Part shown: positions 44,767 through 53,923 of the stretch, piece after piece
Position numbering within the stretch: position 1 is the first letter of the stretch
How the letters are laid out: every line of letters begins with the position of its first letter
DNA from: Natronorubrum sediminis
GTDB lineage: Archaea > Halobacteriota > Halobacteria > Halobacteriales > Natrialbaceae
DNA length: 64,000 nt
Assembly: GCF_900108095.1 (NCBI RefSeq)
Contig: NZ_FNWL01000001.1
Coordinates: forward strand, 1,054,001-1,118,000
Direction: 5' to 3'
Made by a program: the position numbers and the translations under genes
Notes under the pieces: model-generated
Seen by the model: the letters and a program-made list of their open reading frames with translations, nothing else
Told to the model about the DNA's origin: nothing
The model's database searches: none

Positions 44767-46296
44767 ATGTCACCGTTGCACGATCGCCTCGAGAGTGACG
44801 GATTCATTCCCTTCTTTCGCTCCTACACGAAGACCTGGATTCACACCGTCGCGACGGCCGGGCTGACCGCCTTCGGTACTCTCACCATCGTCCACCGCTG
44901 GTTCGCCGGACTCGCCCTCGCGTCGTACATCCTCCCGCCACTCGTTCTCTACATCAGATACGGCAAGCGAGGCGAGGAGACGCGGGTGGACGACCGCGAC
45001 GCGACTCGAGGCGACGATCACGACGAACCGACAGCCGAGCCACCGTCAGAGACGGCCACAAATGCCACGTCGAGGGCAGAGCCGGTGCGAGAAACCGACG
45101 GGGAGCCCACTCGAGAGCGCCGACAGTCGGAGCCAGCTCCCGACGAGGGGGCACGCGAGCGGCGACCGGCAGGCGAAACGGGAGGGACACCAGAACGGGC
45201 TACCGCTGCACGCGAGGGCGACGAAGGCGGCACAGTTCACGAGACCGGCGTCGAAGACGACACAGTAGACGAAGCCGGCGACGGTGATGTCGCAGTAGAC
45301 GAGACCGGTGACAGGAGCGCCGAAGTGGGCGAAGCCGACGACAGCGATGTCGAAGTGGGCGAAGCCGACGACAGCGACGAGACCTCGGGCGAGCGTCAAC
45401 GCGAGCGCGAGGCCGAGTCATCGTCCGCCGATTGGACGGCCACCGACTCCCCCGCAGCCGTCTCGCTTCGTGACGTCGTCATCACCTCGAGTGGCAGCTA
45501 CGCCGTCGGTGACGGCGGCGTCGTCCTCGGCCGTGGTGAAGACGGCGAGTGGTCAATCCTTCTCGAGGACGGCCCCGCAGCGGGCGGCAACGACCTCCAC
45601 GGCGTGGATGCGACGAGCGACGGCGGCGCGATCTGGGTCGCCGGGGCCAGCGGCTCGCTAGGCCGTCTCGATCCCGAAACCGGCAGACACGTCGACTACA
45701 CCGCGCCAGAGGACATCACGGATAACTGGCTGGGCGTCGCCGTCGGCGGGTCGAGCGGCGAGGAAACCGTCCTCTTGATCACCGGCTCCGGAGCCGTTCT
45801 CCGCGGGACGTACGGTGACGGCGAGGTCGCGTGGACGGGCCCGGAGAAACCCGGCAGCGGCTCGAGTCTGTCCGCGATCACCCTCGATGACGGCGTCGGC
45901 TACTGCTGTGACACCAACGACGGCGTGTTCGAGACGACCGACGGCGGCGACTCGTTCGAGCGAATCGGACTCGAGGGTGCTGACGGGACGCTCACCAACG
46001 TTGTGACGACCGACGACGGCACCTGTCTCGTGAGCGCCGACGACGGAGTCGTCCACCGCTACGACGAGACGACGTGGACCCCCGAACGCGTCACCGATGG
46101 GACGATACAGGGACTCGCGACAGCAGGCGAGCGCGTCGTCGCGTGCGGCGACGGGACGATCTACGAACGCGAGGACCCAGCGGCTGAGTGGGAAGCGTTC
46201 GAAACGGACTCGAGCGACTCGCTGCTGGCGGTTTCGGTCGCGGACGCTCGAGGAGTAGCGGTCGGCGAGAACGGCGAGATTATCGAGCGAACGTAA
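44767..46296 (+). CDS. Membrane protein with YCF48-like beta-propeller domain
   Basis: A 509-residue protein. The ATG at 44767 gives 'MSPLHDRLESDGFIPFFRSY'. Two hydrophobic helices at about 27-60 are followed by a long acidic low-complexity linker (about 75-225) with tandem 'EVGEADDSDV' repeats. The C-terminal half (about 235-505) is a beta-propeller with repeated 'AVGDGGVVLGRGEDGEWS', 'VDATSDGGAIWVAGASGSLG' and 'CCDTNDGVFETTDGGDSFER' units, of the YCF48/BNR type known from photosystem assembly factors. The function here is unknown. The stop is only 8 bp from the stop of the convergent Mrr-like gene. Confidence 0.85.
   Translation: MSPLHDRLESDGFIPFFRSYTKTWIHTVATAGLTAFGTLTIVHRWFAGLALASYILPPLVLYIRYGKRGEETRVDDRDATRGDDHDEPTAEPPSETATNATSRAEPVRETDGEPTRERRQSEPAPDEGARERRPAGETGGTPERATAAREGDEGGTVHETGVEDDTVDEAGDGDVAVDETGDRSAEVGEADDSDVEVGEADDSDETSGERQREREAESSSADWTATDSPAAVSLRDVVITSSGSYAVGDGGVVLGRGEDGEWSILLEDGPAAGGNDLHGVDATSDGGAIWVAGASGSLGRLDPETGRHVDYTAPEDITDNWLGVAVGGSSGEETVLLITGSGAVLRGTYGDGEVAWTGPEKPGSGSSLSAITLDDGVGYCCDTNDGVFETTDGGDSFERIGLEGADGTLTNVVTTDDGTCLVSADDGVVHRYDETTWTPERVTDGTIQGLATAGERVVACGDGTIYEREDPAAEWEAFETDSSDSLLAVSVADARGVAVGENGEIIERT
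45321..45378 (+). repeat. 30-bp in-frame tandem repeat
   Basis: Two nearly perfect copies of a 30-bp unit starting CGAAGTGGGCGAAGCCGACG (45321-45350 and 45351-45378), coding EVGEADDSDV twice in the linker of the beta-propeller protein. Older degenerate copies precede it (about 45240-45320). It keeps the frame, so linker length can vary by slippage. Confidence 0.75.
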
Positions 46297-46304
46297 CTGG
46301 GCGA

Positions 46305-47666
46305 TCAGAGGAGGCCGACCGCGAGGACGACGGCAAACACCGCGAGTGCCAGTGTGAGGACGGTTCCGGCGACCAGCGGAACGTTTTCCGTGGCTTTCTC
46401 TCGGATCGACATCGCGGCGTACTCCTCGCCGAAGGCCTCGGCGTTCGCCTCGCTGTAGAAGTACATCGTCCGGAACGCGAATCGCTCCGTGACCGCACAG
46501 TCCGTACAGACCGGTTCGCCCTCGAGTCGCTCCGTCTCGATGTGGTCGTCGCAGTTGATGCTGCCACAGTTCGGACAGTACGTGTACGTCTCCTCGGGGT
46601 CGGCCCTCTCGCAATGGACACACTTGGCGAACTCGTTCGTCGTCGTCGCTCGAGAGGGACCGGCGGCGTAGTAGTTGTACGTGTACGTGTAGTCGCCGAG
46701 CGAGAGCGTCGACTGAACGTGTGGTGCGTAGACTGGGTCGATCGACCAGATCGAGATGTCAGACGGTCTGGGCGTGCAATTCTTCTCGTAGTCCAGATTG
46801 TTCTCGCCCGTATAGTGGACCGTCGTCGAGTGCGTTTGCTGGACTCGGTCGATCGCCCACTGTTTGTACCTCGTCTCCGTCTGACCGAATCGGTCGACAT
46901 CGACGCCGTCGAACGTTCGCTCGAGGTCGACGCTCTCGAGGGGAACCCGGGGGGCTGAGCGATTCGAGACGAGTGATCTGACGTCGGCGTCTGCGATCCG
47001 TGGCGAGTCGCTTCCAGCGTGCAACACGAGGTCATCCATTTCGTCGACCTGATGGACGACGCCAGCGGCCGTCTCGAACGTGGCGCTCGTCTTCGCGTGA
47101 ACGGCTACCATCGGTTCCAACGAGACGGTCGTTTCGGGGGTCGGAACGGTCACCGACTCGAGGTTCTCGATGTTCTGCAGGGCGTCGAAGACCGGTGCGT
47201 CGCGGCCGGCGGTCGGGTGCATCGGCCGAAGCGCCTCTTCACAGCTGATCTCGATCCGGCCGTTGTAGAGGTCCATCCCGATGCCATCACCCAGTTCGCT
47301 GATGGCAGTGCCATCGAGGAGTTCGATGCCACCGTCTCGTCTGGATCCGAGCTCGTCGACGTACTCGCGCGCGGCGTCGGTAAATCGACCGGTCGTAACT
47401 ACCATTCCGCGAACGGGGCCCTCGGAGTCGTGCGCTTCGACGACCGAGTGGAGGGTTTCGACCGGCCCTCGGCCGACTGCCTTCGCGTGTTCACAGGCGA
47501 CGACGACTGCTCGGTGGTGACCGTCGACGGTCTCCTCCATCAGAATATCCCGGCCCGTTTCGGCCGTCTGACGTGTTTGGCGGACGTTCTCGTACCCGAG
47601 GTTCCGGAACACGTCCTCCATCAGGTCCTCGAACTCGTAGTCCGAGAGGTCGTCCAGGATCGCCAT
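46305..47666 (-). CDS. Mrr-like (restriction endonuclease-fold) protein with zinc ribbon and C-terminal membrane helix
   Basis: A 453-residue protein. The ATG at 47666 gives 'MAILDDLSDYEFEDLMEDVF'; the longer frame adds 23 residues. The N-terminus (1-110) has the Mrr/PD-(D/E)XK fold pattern: 'FEDLMEDVFRNLGYENV', 'AETGRDILMEE' with D40, then 'VVVACEHAKAVG' where Mrr enzymes have V-x-Q-C-K. The Q and K both seem replaced (A57, E59), so it may be catalytically dead. The middle (about 115-350) is unknown. A zinc ribbon (C-x2-C at 'CVHCERADPEETYTYCPNCG', then 'CDDH' and 'CTDC') is followed by one membrane helix at the C-terminus. I infer a membrane-tethered DNA-binding or sensor role. Confidence 0.78.
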   Translation of the reverse strand: MAILDDLSDYEFEDLMEDVFRNLGYENVRQTRQTAETGRDILMEETVDGHHRAVVVACEHAKAVGRGPVETLHSVVEAHDSEGPVRGMVVTTGRFTDAAREYVDELGSRRDGGIELLDGTAISELGDGIGMDLYNGRIEISCEEALRPMHPTAGRDAPVFDALQNIENLESVTVPTPETTVSLEPMVAVHAKTSATFETAAGVVHQVDEMDDLVLHAGSDSPRIADADVRSLVSNRSAPRVPLESVDLERTFDGVDVDRFGQTETRYKQWAIDRVQQTHSTTVHYTGENNLDYEKNCTPRPSDISIWSIDPVYAPHVQSTLSLGDYTYTYNYYAAGPSRATTTNEFAKCVHCERADPEETYTYCPNCGSINCDDHIETERLEGEPVCTDCAVTERFAFRTMYFYSEANAEAFGEEYAAMSIREKATENVPLVAGTVLTLALAVFAVVLAVGLL

Positions 47667-47806
47667 CGCGTTCACTGATACTAGAGACTCCAACACCGAT
47701 AGCATTTTGGATTGTGAGATGGTTCCAAATGCCAACGTGACGAATCACTCTCGCTCGTCGAGTGACCCGTGAAACGCCTTTTGTTGTCTCTCACGTGGGA
47801 CTACTC

Positions 47807-48208
47807 ATGGCAACCGATCCCGACGACCTCGAGCTCAGCGACAGTGAAGCAGCCGCCCTCCACGACCTCCAACTCGGCATCGAGTACGTGTATCGGGCCT
47901 ACGGCTCCTTACTCGAGTTCCACCACCAACTCGGCCACGCAATGGATCGAATGAGCGACGCCGAGGACGACCTCAGAGACGCCGGTCACGAGGAGTGGGC
48001 GAACGAACTCCGAGACGAGCACCTCCCCGCGGGAGCGATCAGCGACCAGTGGACGTTCGAACTCGTCGAGGAGTTCTCTACGGAGTTCCTCGAGGAGGTC
48101 GACGCCTTCGAATCGAACGTCAGAGACGAACTCGCCGACGGCATCGACCACGTGACCGAACGACGTCAGAAGCAACGGCTTCGCGACCGGGCTAAACGAG
48201 AGGACTGA
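47807..48208 (+). CDS. Haloarchaeal hypothetical helical protein
   Basis: A 133-residue all-helical acidic protein. The ATG at 47807 gives 'MATDPDDLELSDSEAAALHD'; an earlier in-frame start adds 15 residues. 'QLGIEYVYRAYGSLLEFHHQ' (about 29-48) and 'LGHAMDRMSDAEDDLRDAGH' (about 49-68) look like a four-helix bundle with several His and Glu residues, so metal binding is possible. No membrane helix or signal is visible. I do not recognise the family. It is divergent from the Mrr-like gene, 140 bp apart. Confidence 0.72.
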   Translation: MATDPDDLELSDSEAAALHDLQLGIEYVYRAYGSLLEFHHQLGHAMDRMSDAEDDLRDAGHEEWANELRDEHLPAGAISDQWTFELVEEFSTEFLEEVDAFESNVRDELADGIDHVTERRQKQRLRDRAKRED

Positions 48209-48330
48209 CGGGCGAAACGAAACGGCTGCCGGACTGGACGAGAGAAGTTCGAGCCGAATGAGAGAACGCACTGCTCGAGCGTATCCGCCGCGAAACTAAC
48301 GCTTTTGTATCACACCGCTGGAATTAGGTC

Positions 48331-49767
48331 ATGGTATCAAATACCACGGGCCTATCCGCCGCTGGACTGGCACGGCGGATCCGCGACCGCGATCTCGCTC
48401 CGAGCGAGGTCGTCGAGGACCACCTCGAGCGGATTCGCGAACGAAACGAGCGGACGAACGCGTTCGTTACGGTCACCGACGAGCTGGCCCGCGAGATGGC
48501 CGCCGACGCGGAACGCGCCCTCGAGGCTGGTGATCCGCTCGGGCCGCTCCACGGAGTTCCCGTCGCAATCAAAGACCTCGACGACGTCGAGGGCGTTCGG
48601 ACGACGTCGGGGTCACTCCTTTTCGAGGACCGCACCGCCGACGCGGATTCGCCGTTCGTCGCCAGGCTGAAAGAGGCGGGCGCGATCGTGGTCGGCAAGA
48701 CCAACCCGCCGGAGTTCGGTCTCGGAACGACGACGGACAACCGGGTCGCCGGGCCGACGGGGACGCCGTTCGATCCCGACCGCGTCGCCGGCGGCTCCTC
48801 GGGTGGCGCGGCCGCGGCACTCGCCGACCGGTTGGTCCCCCTCGCGCCGGGCTCAGACGCCGGCGGATCGATCCGTATTCCGGCGAGCCTCTGTGGCGTG
48901 TACGGACTCAAGCCGACCTACGGACTGGTCCCGAACGTCGGTCGACCAAACGGCTTCGCGAGCCATACACCGTTCTCCCACGAGGGTCCGATGGCCCGCA
49001 CCGTCGAGGACGTGGCCCTCTCGCTCGACGTGATGGCGGGGACGCATCCGCGCGATCCCTTTTCAGTTCCCGTGACCGACGACTACCGTGCAGCCGTCGA
49101 CCGACCGATCGACGAGCTAACGATCGCGTACAGCCCGGACATGGGCGTGTTTCCCGTCGAACCCGCCGTTCGGGACGTTCTCGAGGAAGCCGTCACCGAA
49201 CTCGAGCGTGCCGGGGCGACCGTCGACGAGGTAGACCCCGACCTCGGTCACGACCAAGCGGAGTTACTGGACGCGTTCTACACGATGGCGACCGTCCGAT
49301 GGCAGTCGCTATTCGACACGCTCGAGGACCAGGGATTCGATCCGCGCGGAGCCGACCGCGACCGACTGCGACCCTACCTCGTCGATCTCGTGTTAGACGC
49401 CGAGACGCCGACCACGAGGGAGGCTGCCCAGGCTGACGTGGTCCGAACGACCGTCTACGACGGCCTGGAGGACTGCTTCGAGGAGTACGACCTGCTCGCG
49501 ACGGCGACGCTCGCCACGACCGCGTTCGCACACGGCGAGGAACCCGAAACGATCGACGGCGTCGAGGTCGAGCCGCTGCGCGGCTGGGTGCTCACGCAAC
49601 CGTACAACTTCACCGGTCACCCCGCCGCGTCGGTTCCCGCCGGATTCGTCGACGACCTCCCCGTCGGTATGCAACTCGCCGGCCCCCGGTTCGCCGACGC
49701 CGACGTCATCGCGGCCAGCGCCGCCCTCGAGCGACGGCGGCCGTGGATCGATCGCTACCCCGCATGA
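48331..49767 (+). CDS. Amidase (amidase-signature family)
   Basis: A 478-residue amidase-signature hydrolase. The Ser-cisSer-Lys triad is visible: Lys81 in 'GVPVAIKDLDDVEG', cis-Ser156 in 'GGSSGGAAAALADRL' and nucleophile Ser180 in 'SDAGGSIRIPASLCGVYGLK'. It hydrolyses amides; the exact substrate is open (GatA-like, indoleacetamide or nylon-oligomer-type enzymes share the signature). No gatB/gatC genes are near, and the length fits a stand-alone amidase. The ATG 48331 is preceded by a plausible TATA-like 'TTTTGTATCAC' 25 nt upstream. Confidence 0.93.
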   Translation: MVSNTTGLSAAGLARRIRDRDLAPSEVVEDHLERIRERNERTNAFVTVTDELAREMAADAERALEAGDPLGPLHGVPVAIKDLDDVEGVRTTSGSLLFEDRTADADSPFVARLKEAGAIVVGKTNPPEFGLGTTTDNRVAGPTGTPFDPDRVAGGSSGGAAAALADRLVPLAPGSDAGGSIRIPASLCGVYGLKPTYGLVPNVGRPNGFASHTPFSHEGPMARTVEDVALSLDVMAGTHPRDPFSVPVTDDYRAAVDRPIDELTIAYSPDMGVFPVEPAVRDVLEEAVTELERAGATVDEVDPDLGHDQAELLDAFYTMATVRWQSLFDTLEDQGFDPRGADRDRLRPYLVDLVLDAETPTTREAAQADVVRTTVYDGLEDCFEEYDLLATATLATTAFAHGEEPETIDGVEVEPLRGWVLTQPYNFTGHPAASVPAGFVDDLPVGMQLAGPRFADADVIAASAALERRRPWIDRYPA

Positions 49768-49788
49768 GGACGGGTCCACGCGCTCGAC

Positions 49789-50709
49789 CTACAGCCCATC
49801 TATGATCTCGGCGGCGAACGTCGACAGCGCCGCCGCCGTGTCCTCGTTTTGGATCCCGATAATCGCGTGATCGAGTCCGTACGACTCGAGCCTGCGGAAG
49901 TAGTCCCGAAACCACTCGATCCCGGCGTGAAAACCGAGGTGAAGCGGCTCCGGTCCGGCTGTTGGATCGTCCGCCAACTCGACGCGAACCGCGATGGCGA
50001 AGGGCTTCTCGTCCGCTCGCTCGCGCCAGCCCGAGAGGTAGCTCTCGAGCGTCGACTCCGGGAGGTGATAGAAGAGCCAGCCGTCGCCGTGCTCGGCGAT
50101 CCACTCGTCGGACTGGCGGGAGTTACCCGTCGGCAAGAGCGGAATCGTCTCCGCCGTCGGCTTCGGAACCACGTCGAGGTCCCCCTCGAGCGAGCCCCAC
50201 TCACCCTCGATGGTAGGGTACTCCTCCCGCCAGAGGGTTCGAATCGCCTCGAAGCGCTCGCGAAACGCCCGGCCGCGCTCCTCGCGGTCGACGTCGAAGG
50301 CGGGGTACTCGGGGTCGCGGTCGCCCGAGGCGACGCCGAGGACGAGTCGCCCGTCTGAAAGTTGGTCGACCGTCGCCGCGGACTTCGCGACGTGAATCGG
50401 GTGACACAGTGTAAGCACGACGCTCGAGGTCCCAAGTGCGATGTCGTCCGTCTGTGCGGCAACGTGTGAGAGCCACGGCCAGGTGTCGAACGTCTGACCC
50501 GCGTCGCCGAATTTGGGCCAGAAGGTCGGCACGTCTCGCGTCCAGAGGCCGTCGAAACCGACTTCCTCGGCGTGTGTCGCGAGTTCGATCTCGCGTTCGG
50601 GATCGGGCGTCGAACGGTTCGCTCCGGTCAAGGGAAAGCCCGCGCCGAAGGTCAGTCCCTCGCGGTCGAACAACCGTCGATAGCCAGCGTTCGCGTGGTC
50701 TGCGGGCAT
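49789..50709 (-). CDS. LLM-class (F420/FMN-type) oxidoreductase
   Basis: A 306-residue luciferase-like monooxygenase-family protein. Typical segments are 'TFGAGFPLTG' at about 16-25, 'ATHAEEVGFDGLWTRDVPTF' (about 44-63), 'TDDIALGTSSVVLTLCHPIH' (about 87-106) and 'DGRLVLGVASGDRDPEY' (about 122-138). It could use FMN or coenzyme F420, which haloarchaea have. Substrate unknown. It converges with the amidase gene with a 21-bp gap. Confidence 0.9.
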   Translation of the reverse strand: MPADHANAGYRRLFDREGLTFGAGFPLTGANRSTPDPEREIELATHAEEVGFDGLWTRDVPTFWPKFGDAGQTFDTWPWLSHVAAQTDDIALGTSSVVLTLCHPIHVAKSAATVDQLSDGRLVLGVASGDRDPEYPAFDVDREERGRAFRERFEAIRTLWREEYPTIEGEWGSLEGDLDVVPKPTAETIPLLPTGNSRQSDEWIAEHGDGWLFYHLPESTLESYLSGWRERADEKPFAIAVRVELADDPTAGPEPLHLGFHAGIEWFRDYFRRLESYGLDHAIIGIQNEDTAAALSTFAAEIIDGL

Positions 50710-50783
50710 TCGCTCGAGCTATCCGCCGCGCTCACAAGACGCTGTTCGTTTCCGTCGGCATGGTCAGGAGAGACGAAACGACC

Positions 50784-51344
50784 CTATGCCGGAATCCGAG
50801 CGCGAACGTACTCGAGTCCCGGGCATCCGTCGACGTACCAGAGCGCGAGCGCCGTCCCGAACAGCAGCCACTCGGACAGGAAGAATATCGCAGGGTTCGT
50901 AAACGGCCCCACGAGCACTTCGACGGCCGCAGGCGGCTCGAACAGTCGGTCGTGAAACCGAAACGTCGGCTGCTCGAGCAGCGGCCAGACGAGGAACTCG
51001 GTCCCGTGGGGATACCCGAGGAACGCCCGTGGTGGGACGTCCGTGAGGATATGCGAGAGGTGTGCGATGGCGAACGCCGTCGCAGTCTCGAGGCGGCCGA
51101 GCGCGAACCCCACGGCGTAGACGACGACGAGCAACCCCGCGGCGAACAGCAGCGAGTGGGCGAGCGAGCGGCCGCTGGGCAGAATTCCGAACCACCACGC
51201 GAGTGGCTTGTCGATCAGGTCCGCGAGCTGCGAGCCGGCTAAGACCGCCAGCGCCGGCTCCGGGCGCGGCGGTCGTCCGAACCGACCGCGAGCGTACAGC
51301 GAGTAGAGGATGTAGGCGACGCCGAAGTGCCCCCAGGGCCACAT
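50784..51344 (-). CDS. Membrane-bound metal-dependent hydrolase (YdjM/DUF457-like)
   Basis: A 186-residue protein with about four membrane helices. His/Asp residues are spread as in the YdjM/DUF457 group: 'WPWGHFGVAYILYSLYARGR', 'SQLADLIDKPLAWWF', 'GRSLAHSLLFAAG' and 'AIAHLSHILTDVPPRAFLGY'. These could form an intramembrane metal site; the reaction is unknown. A paralogue-like gene is at 54537. The neighbours do not reveal a role. Confidence 0.82.
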   Translation of the reverse strand: MWPWGHFGVAYILYSLYARGRFGRPPRPEPALAVLAGSQLADLIDKPLAWWFGILPSGRSLAHSLLFAAGLLVVVYAVGFALGRLETATAFAIAHLSHILTDVPPRAFLGYPHGTEFLVWPLLEQPTFRFHDRLFEPPAAVEVLVGPFTNPAIFFLSEWLLFGTALALWYVDGCPGLEYVRARIPA

Positions 51345-51459
51345 GGTCGGGCGTACCTATCCACGGCGTGTAGTTAAGTCGTCCGTAACCCAGAGACGGA
51401 GCCGTGGTTCGCTGTCGAGGGCGATCGAATCGGGACGGAGGACTCTCGGTGGCTTCGTC

Positions 51460-51480
51460 GGCCCAAAAAAGGACGGAAAT
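51460..51480 (-). terminator. T-rich terminator behind acnA
   Basis: On the minus strand, TCCGTCCTTTTTTGGGCCG follows 24-40 nt behind the acnA stop. A T6 run after a GC-rich stretch fits archaeal intrinsic termination. Confidence 0.5.
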
Positions 51481-51503
51481 GTTCGGTGGGTCGCGTCGCG
51501 TGA

Positions 51504-53477
51504 TCAGTCGTCGGCGGGCGTCGCACCGCTCGCGCCTTCGGCCTGGTCGCGCGTCCAGGAGAGTTTGCCACCGGCGGCGAGGATTGCGCGCTCGCGTTCG
51601 GAGGCGTCGAGGGTCGCCGTGACCTCGTAGTCGTCGTTGACGCGGACGGTGAACTCCTCTTGTCCGCTCGTGACGGCCTCGTAGACGTCGTCGACGATCT
51701 CGATCTCGTCGCCCTGGTCGATGTTCGCGTAGGTCTCCTCGTCGATCGTCAGCGGGACGATCCCGAAGTTGAAGAGGTTCGCGCGGTGGATCCGGGCGAA
51801 GCTCTGTGCGAGGACGCCCTCAATGCCGAGGTACATCGGACAGAGGGCGGCGTGCTCTCGCGAGGAGCCCTGACCGTAGTTCTCGCCGGCGACGAGGAAG
51901 CCGCCGTCGGCCTCGAGCGCGCGCTCGGCGAAGGTGTCGTCGACGCGGCTGAGGGTGAACTCGCTCAGTTTGGGGACGTTCGAGCGGTACATCAGGATGT
52001 CCTGGGTCGCAGGAATGATGTGGTCGGTCGTGATGTTGTCCTCCATCTTCAGGAGGGCGTCTCCCGAGATGTCGGAGCCGAGTTCGTCACGCAGGGGCAC
52101 GTCGCCGATGTTCGGACCCTTGATGAGTTCGTCGTCGACGGCTTCCTCAGGTGCGATGAGGTCCGTCTTGGAGCCGTCGTACTCGTCTGGGAGTTCGACG
52201 CCGGGTGCCTCGAGGTCGTCGACTTCTTCCTCGAGGTTCCGTGGGTCGATGATCTCGCCTTTGATCGCCGCGGCGGCGGCGACCTCCGGCGAACAGAGGT
52301 AGACGTTGTCGTCTTCGATTCCCGAGCGACCCTCGAAGTTGCGGTTGAAGGTTCGCAGGGAGACCGAATCGGAGGCGGGAACGTGACCGATGCCGATACA
52401 GGCACCACACGTCGCTTCCGAGAAGTTGACGCCAGCAGCCATCATCTCCGCGACCCAGCCCTCGCGGGCGAGCATCTCGGAGGCCTGCTTGGAGCCAGGG
52501 GCGACGATCGTCTCGGTCTCCATCGAAACTTCGCGGCCCTCGAGCATCTTGGCGACGGGGAGGATGTCCTCGTAGCCACCGTTCGTACAGGAGCCGACGA
52601 TGACCTGCTCGACGGACTCGCCCTCGACTTCGCTGACGGGGACGACGTTGTCGGGCATCGATGGCGTCGCGATCAGGGGCTCGAGGTCGGAGAGGTCGAC
52701 GACGATTTCGTCGTCGTACTCGGCGTCGTCGTCGGGCTGAAGCTCGACGTACTCGTCGCCGCGGCCGACGCGCTCTAAGTAATCCTCGGTCTGCTCGTCG
52801 GTTGGGAAGATCGACGTCGTCGCGCCGAGTTCGGTTCCCATGTTGGTGATCGTCATCCGCTCGGGTGCAGTGAGCGACTCGACGCCGGGACCGGTGTACT
52901 CGAGAATCTTGCCGACGCCGCCTTTGACGGAGAGACGACGGAGCATCTCGAGGATGACGTCCTTCGCGGTGGCCCACTCTGGCAGTTCGCCCTCGAGGCG
53001 AACGCTGACGATTTCGGGCATTTCGACGTAGTAGGGTGCACCGCCCATCGCGACGGTGATGTCGATGCCACCCGCGCCGATAGCGAGTTCGCCGAGCCCG
53101 CCGGGGGTGGGGGTGTGACTGTCCGATCCCAGCAGCGTCTTGCCGGGTGCGGCGAAGTTCTCGCGGTGAACGTTGTGACAGATACCGTTACCGGGGCGAG
53201 AGAAATGAGCGCCGAATGTACCGGCTGCAGATCGCAGGAAACGGTGATCGTCCGTATTCTTAAAGTCGAACTGGTAGGTCTGGTGGTCGCAGTATTGTGC
53301 GGCAATCTCGGTCTGGACTTCGTCCAGTCCCATCGCTTCGAACTGGAGCCAGACCATCGTGCCGGTCGTGTCTTGGGTAAGTACCTGGTCGATCTCGATC
53401 CCGATCTCCTCGCCGGTCTCGAGTTCGCCCTCGACGAGGTGATCGTCGAGAATCTTCTCGGTGAGAGTCTGTCCCAT
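51504..53477 (-). CDS. acnA: Aconitate hydratase
   Basis: A 657-residue 4Fe-4S aconitase of the TCA cycle. The ATG at 53477 ('MGQTLTEKILDDHLVEGELE') is chosen over one 3 codons upstream. Cluster ligands lie in 'QVIVGSCTNGGYEDI' (first Cys) and 'EATCGACIGIGHVPASDS' (the CGAC pair). 'LGSDSHTPTPGGLGELAIGA' is typical. The swivelling C-terminal domain includes 'GENYGQGSSREHAALCPMYL'. It resembles the bacterial-mitochondrial-like short form used by haloarchaea. It is the only gene in this run with a clear terminator. Confidence 0.96.
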   Translation of the reverse strand: MGQTLTEKILDDHLVEGELETGEEIGIEIDQVLTQDTTGTMVWLQFEAMGLDEVQTEIAAQYCDHQTYQFDFKNTDDHRFLRSAAGTFGAHFSRPGNGICHNVHRENFAAPGKTLLGSDSHTPTPGGLGELAIGAGGIDITVAMGGAPYYVEMPEIVSVRLEGELPEWATAKDVILEMLRRLSVKGGVGKILEYTGPGVESLTAPERMTITNMGTELGATTSIFPTDEQTEDYLERVGRGDEYVELQPDDDAEYDDEIVVDLSDLEPLIATPSMPDNVVPVSEVEGESVEQVIVGSCTNGGYEDILPVAKMLEGREVSMETETIVAPGSKQASEMLAREGWVAEMMAAGVNFSEATCGACIGIGHVPASDSVSLRTFNRNFEGRSGIEDDNVYLCSPEVAAAAAIKGEIIDPRNLEEEVDDLEAPGVELPDEYDGSKTDLIAPEEAVDDELIKGPNIGDVPLRDELGSDISGDALLKMEDNITTDHIIPATQDILMYRSNVPKLSEFTLSRVDDTFAERALEADGGFLVAGENYGQGSSREHAALCPMYLGIEGVLAQSFARIHRANLFNFGIVPLTIDEETYANIDQGDEIEIVDDVYEAVTSGQEEFTVRVNDDYEVTATLDASERERAILAAGGKLSWTRDQAEGASGATPADD

Positions 53478-53923
53478 AGCACACAAAACTCGGCTGCCCG
53501 GCCTGATAAATCCAGCGTGTTTCTACGAGGAGAGCACGATTTGTGGGACTACACGCGTCCTCGTGAACGGTGTCGCCGACGATGGTGTGAGCGCGCAGAA
53601 CGAATCTCGCCATAACGGTCCGGCAATCGCTAGTCACCGTGGTCTTTCCCCTCGAAATTCGAACGCAGAGTGGCACAAAAACGGCTGTGAGGCGAGTGTA
53701 CGCAGACCGTCTGTAAGCAGTGTAAGTACTGTGGACGTACGCACGTACAGCCACCAGCGAGTGTAGCCACCAGTCACTGGCGAGTGTAGCGCGTCGTCTC
53801 GAGAGGTGGCGCGTATTCGACGCGCCGTGTCGTGTGGTGATGTGTACGTTGGTACTCGGAAACCTGGCGTACGGGCCGTGACGAACGGATACGCTTTTCT
53901 CGATTCCCTCGCGTTGTCCCCAC
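53478..53923. other. 446-bp divergent region between acnA and dut
   Basis: No gene is supported; open frames here are antisense shadows with Arg/Ser-rich composition. The region holds both promoters. Short direct repeats are visible, such as AGCCACCAGCGAGTGT and GCCACCAGTCACTGGCGAGTGTAGC (53749-53790), and a run CGTACGCACGTAC at about 53737-53750. I see no RNA gene. Confidence 0.5.
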
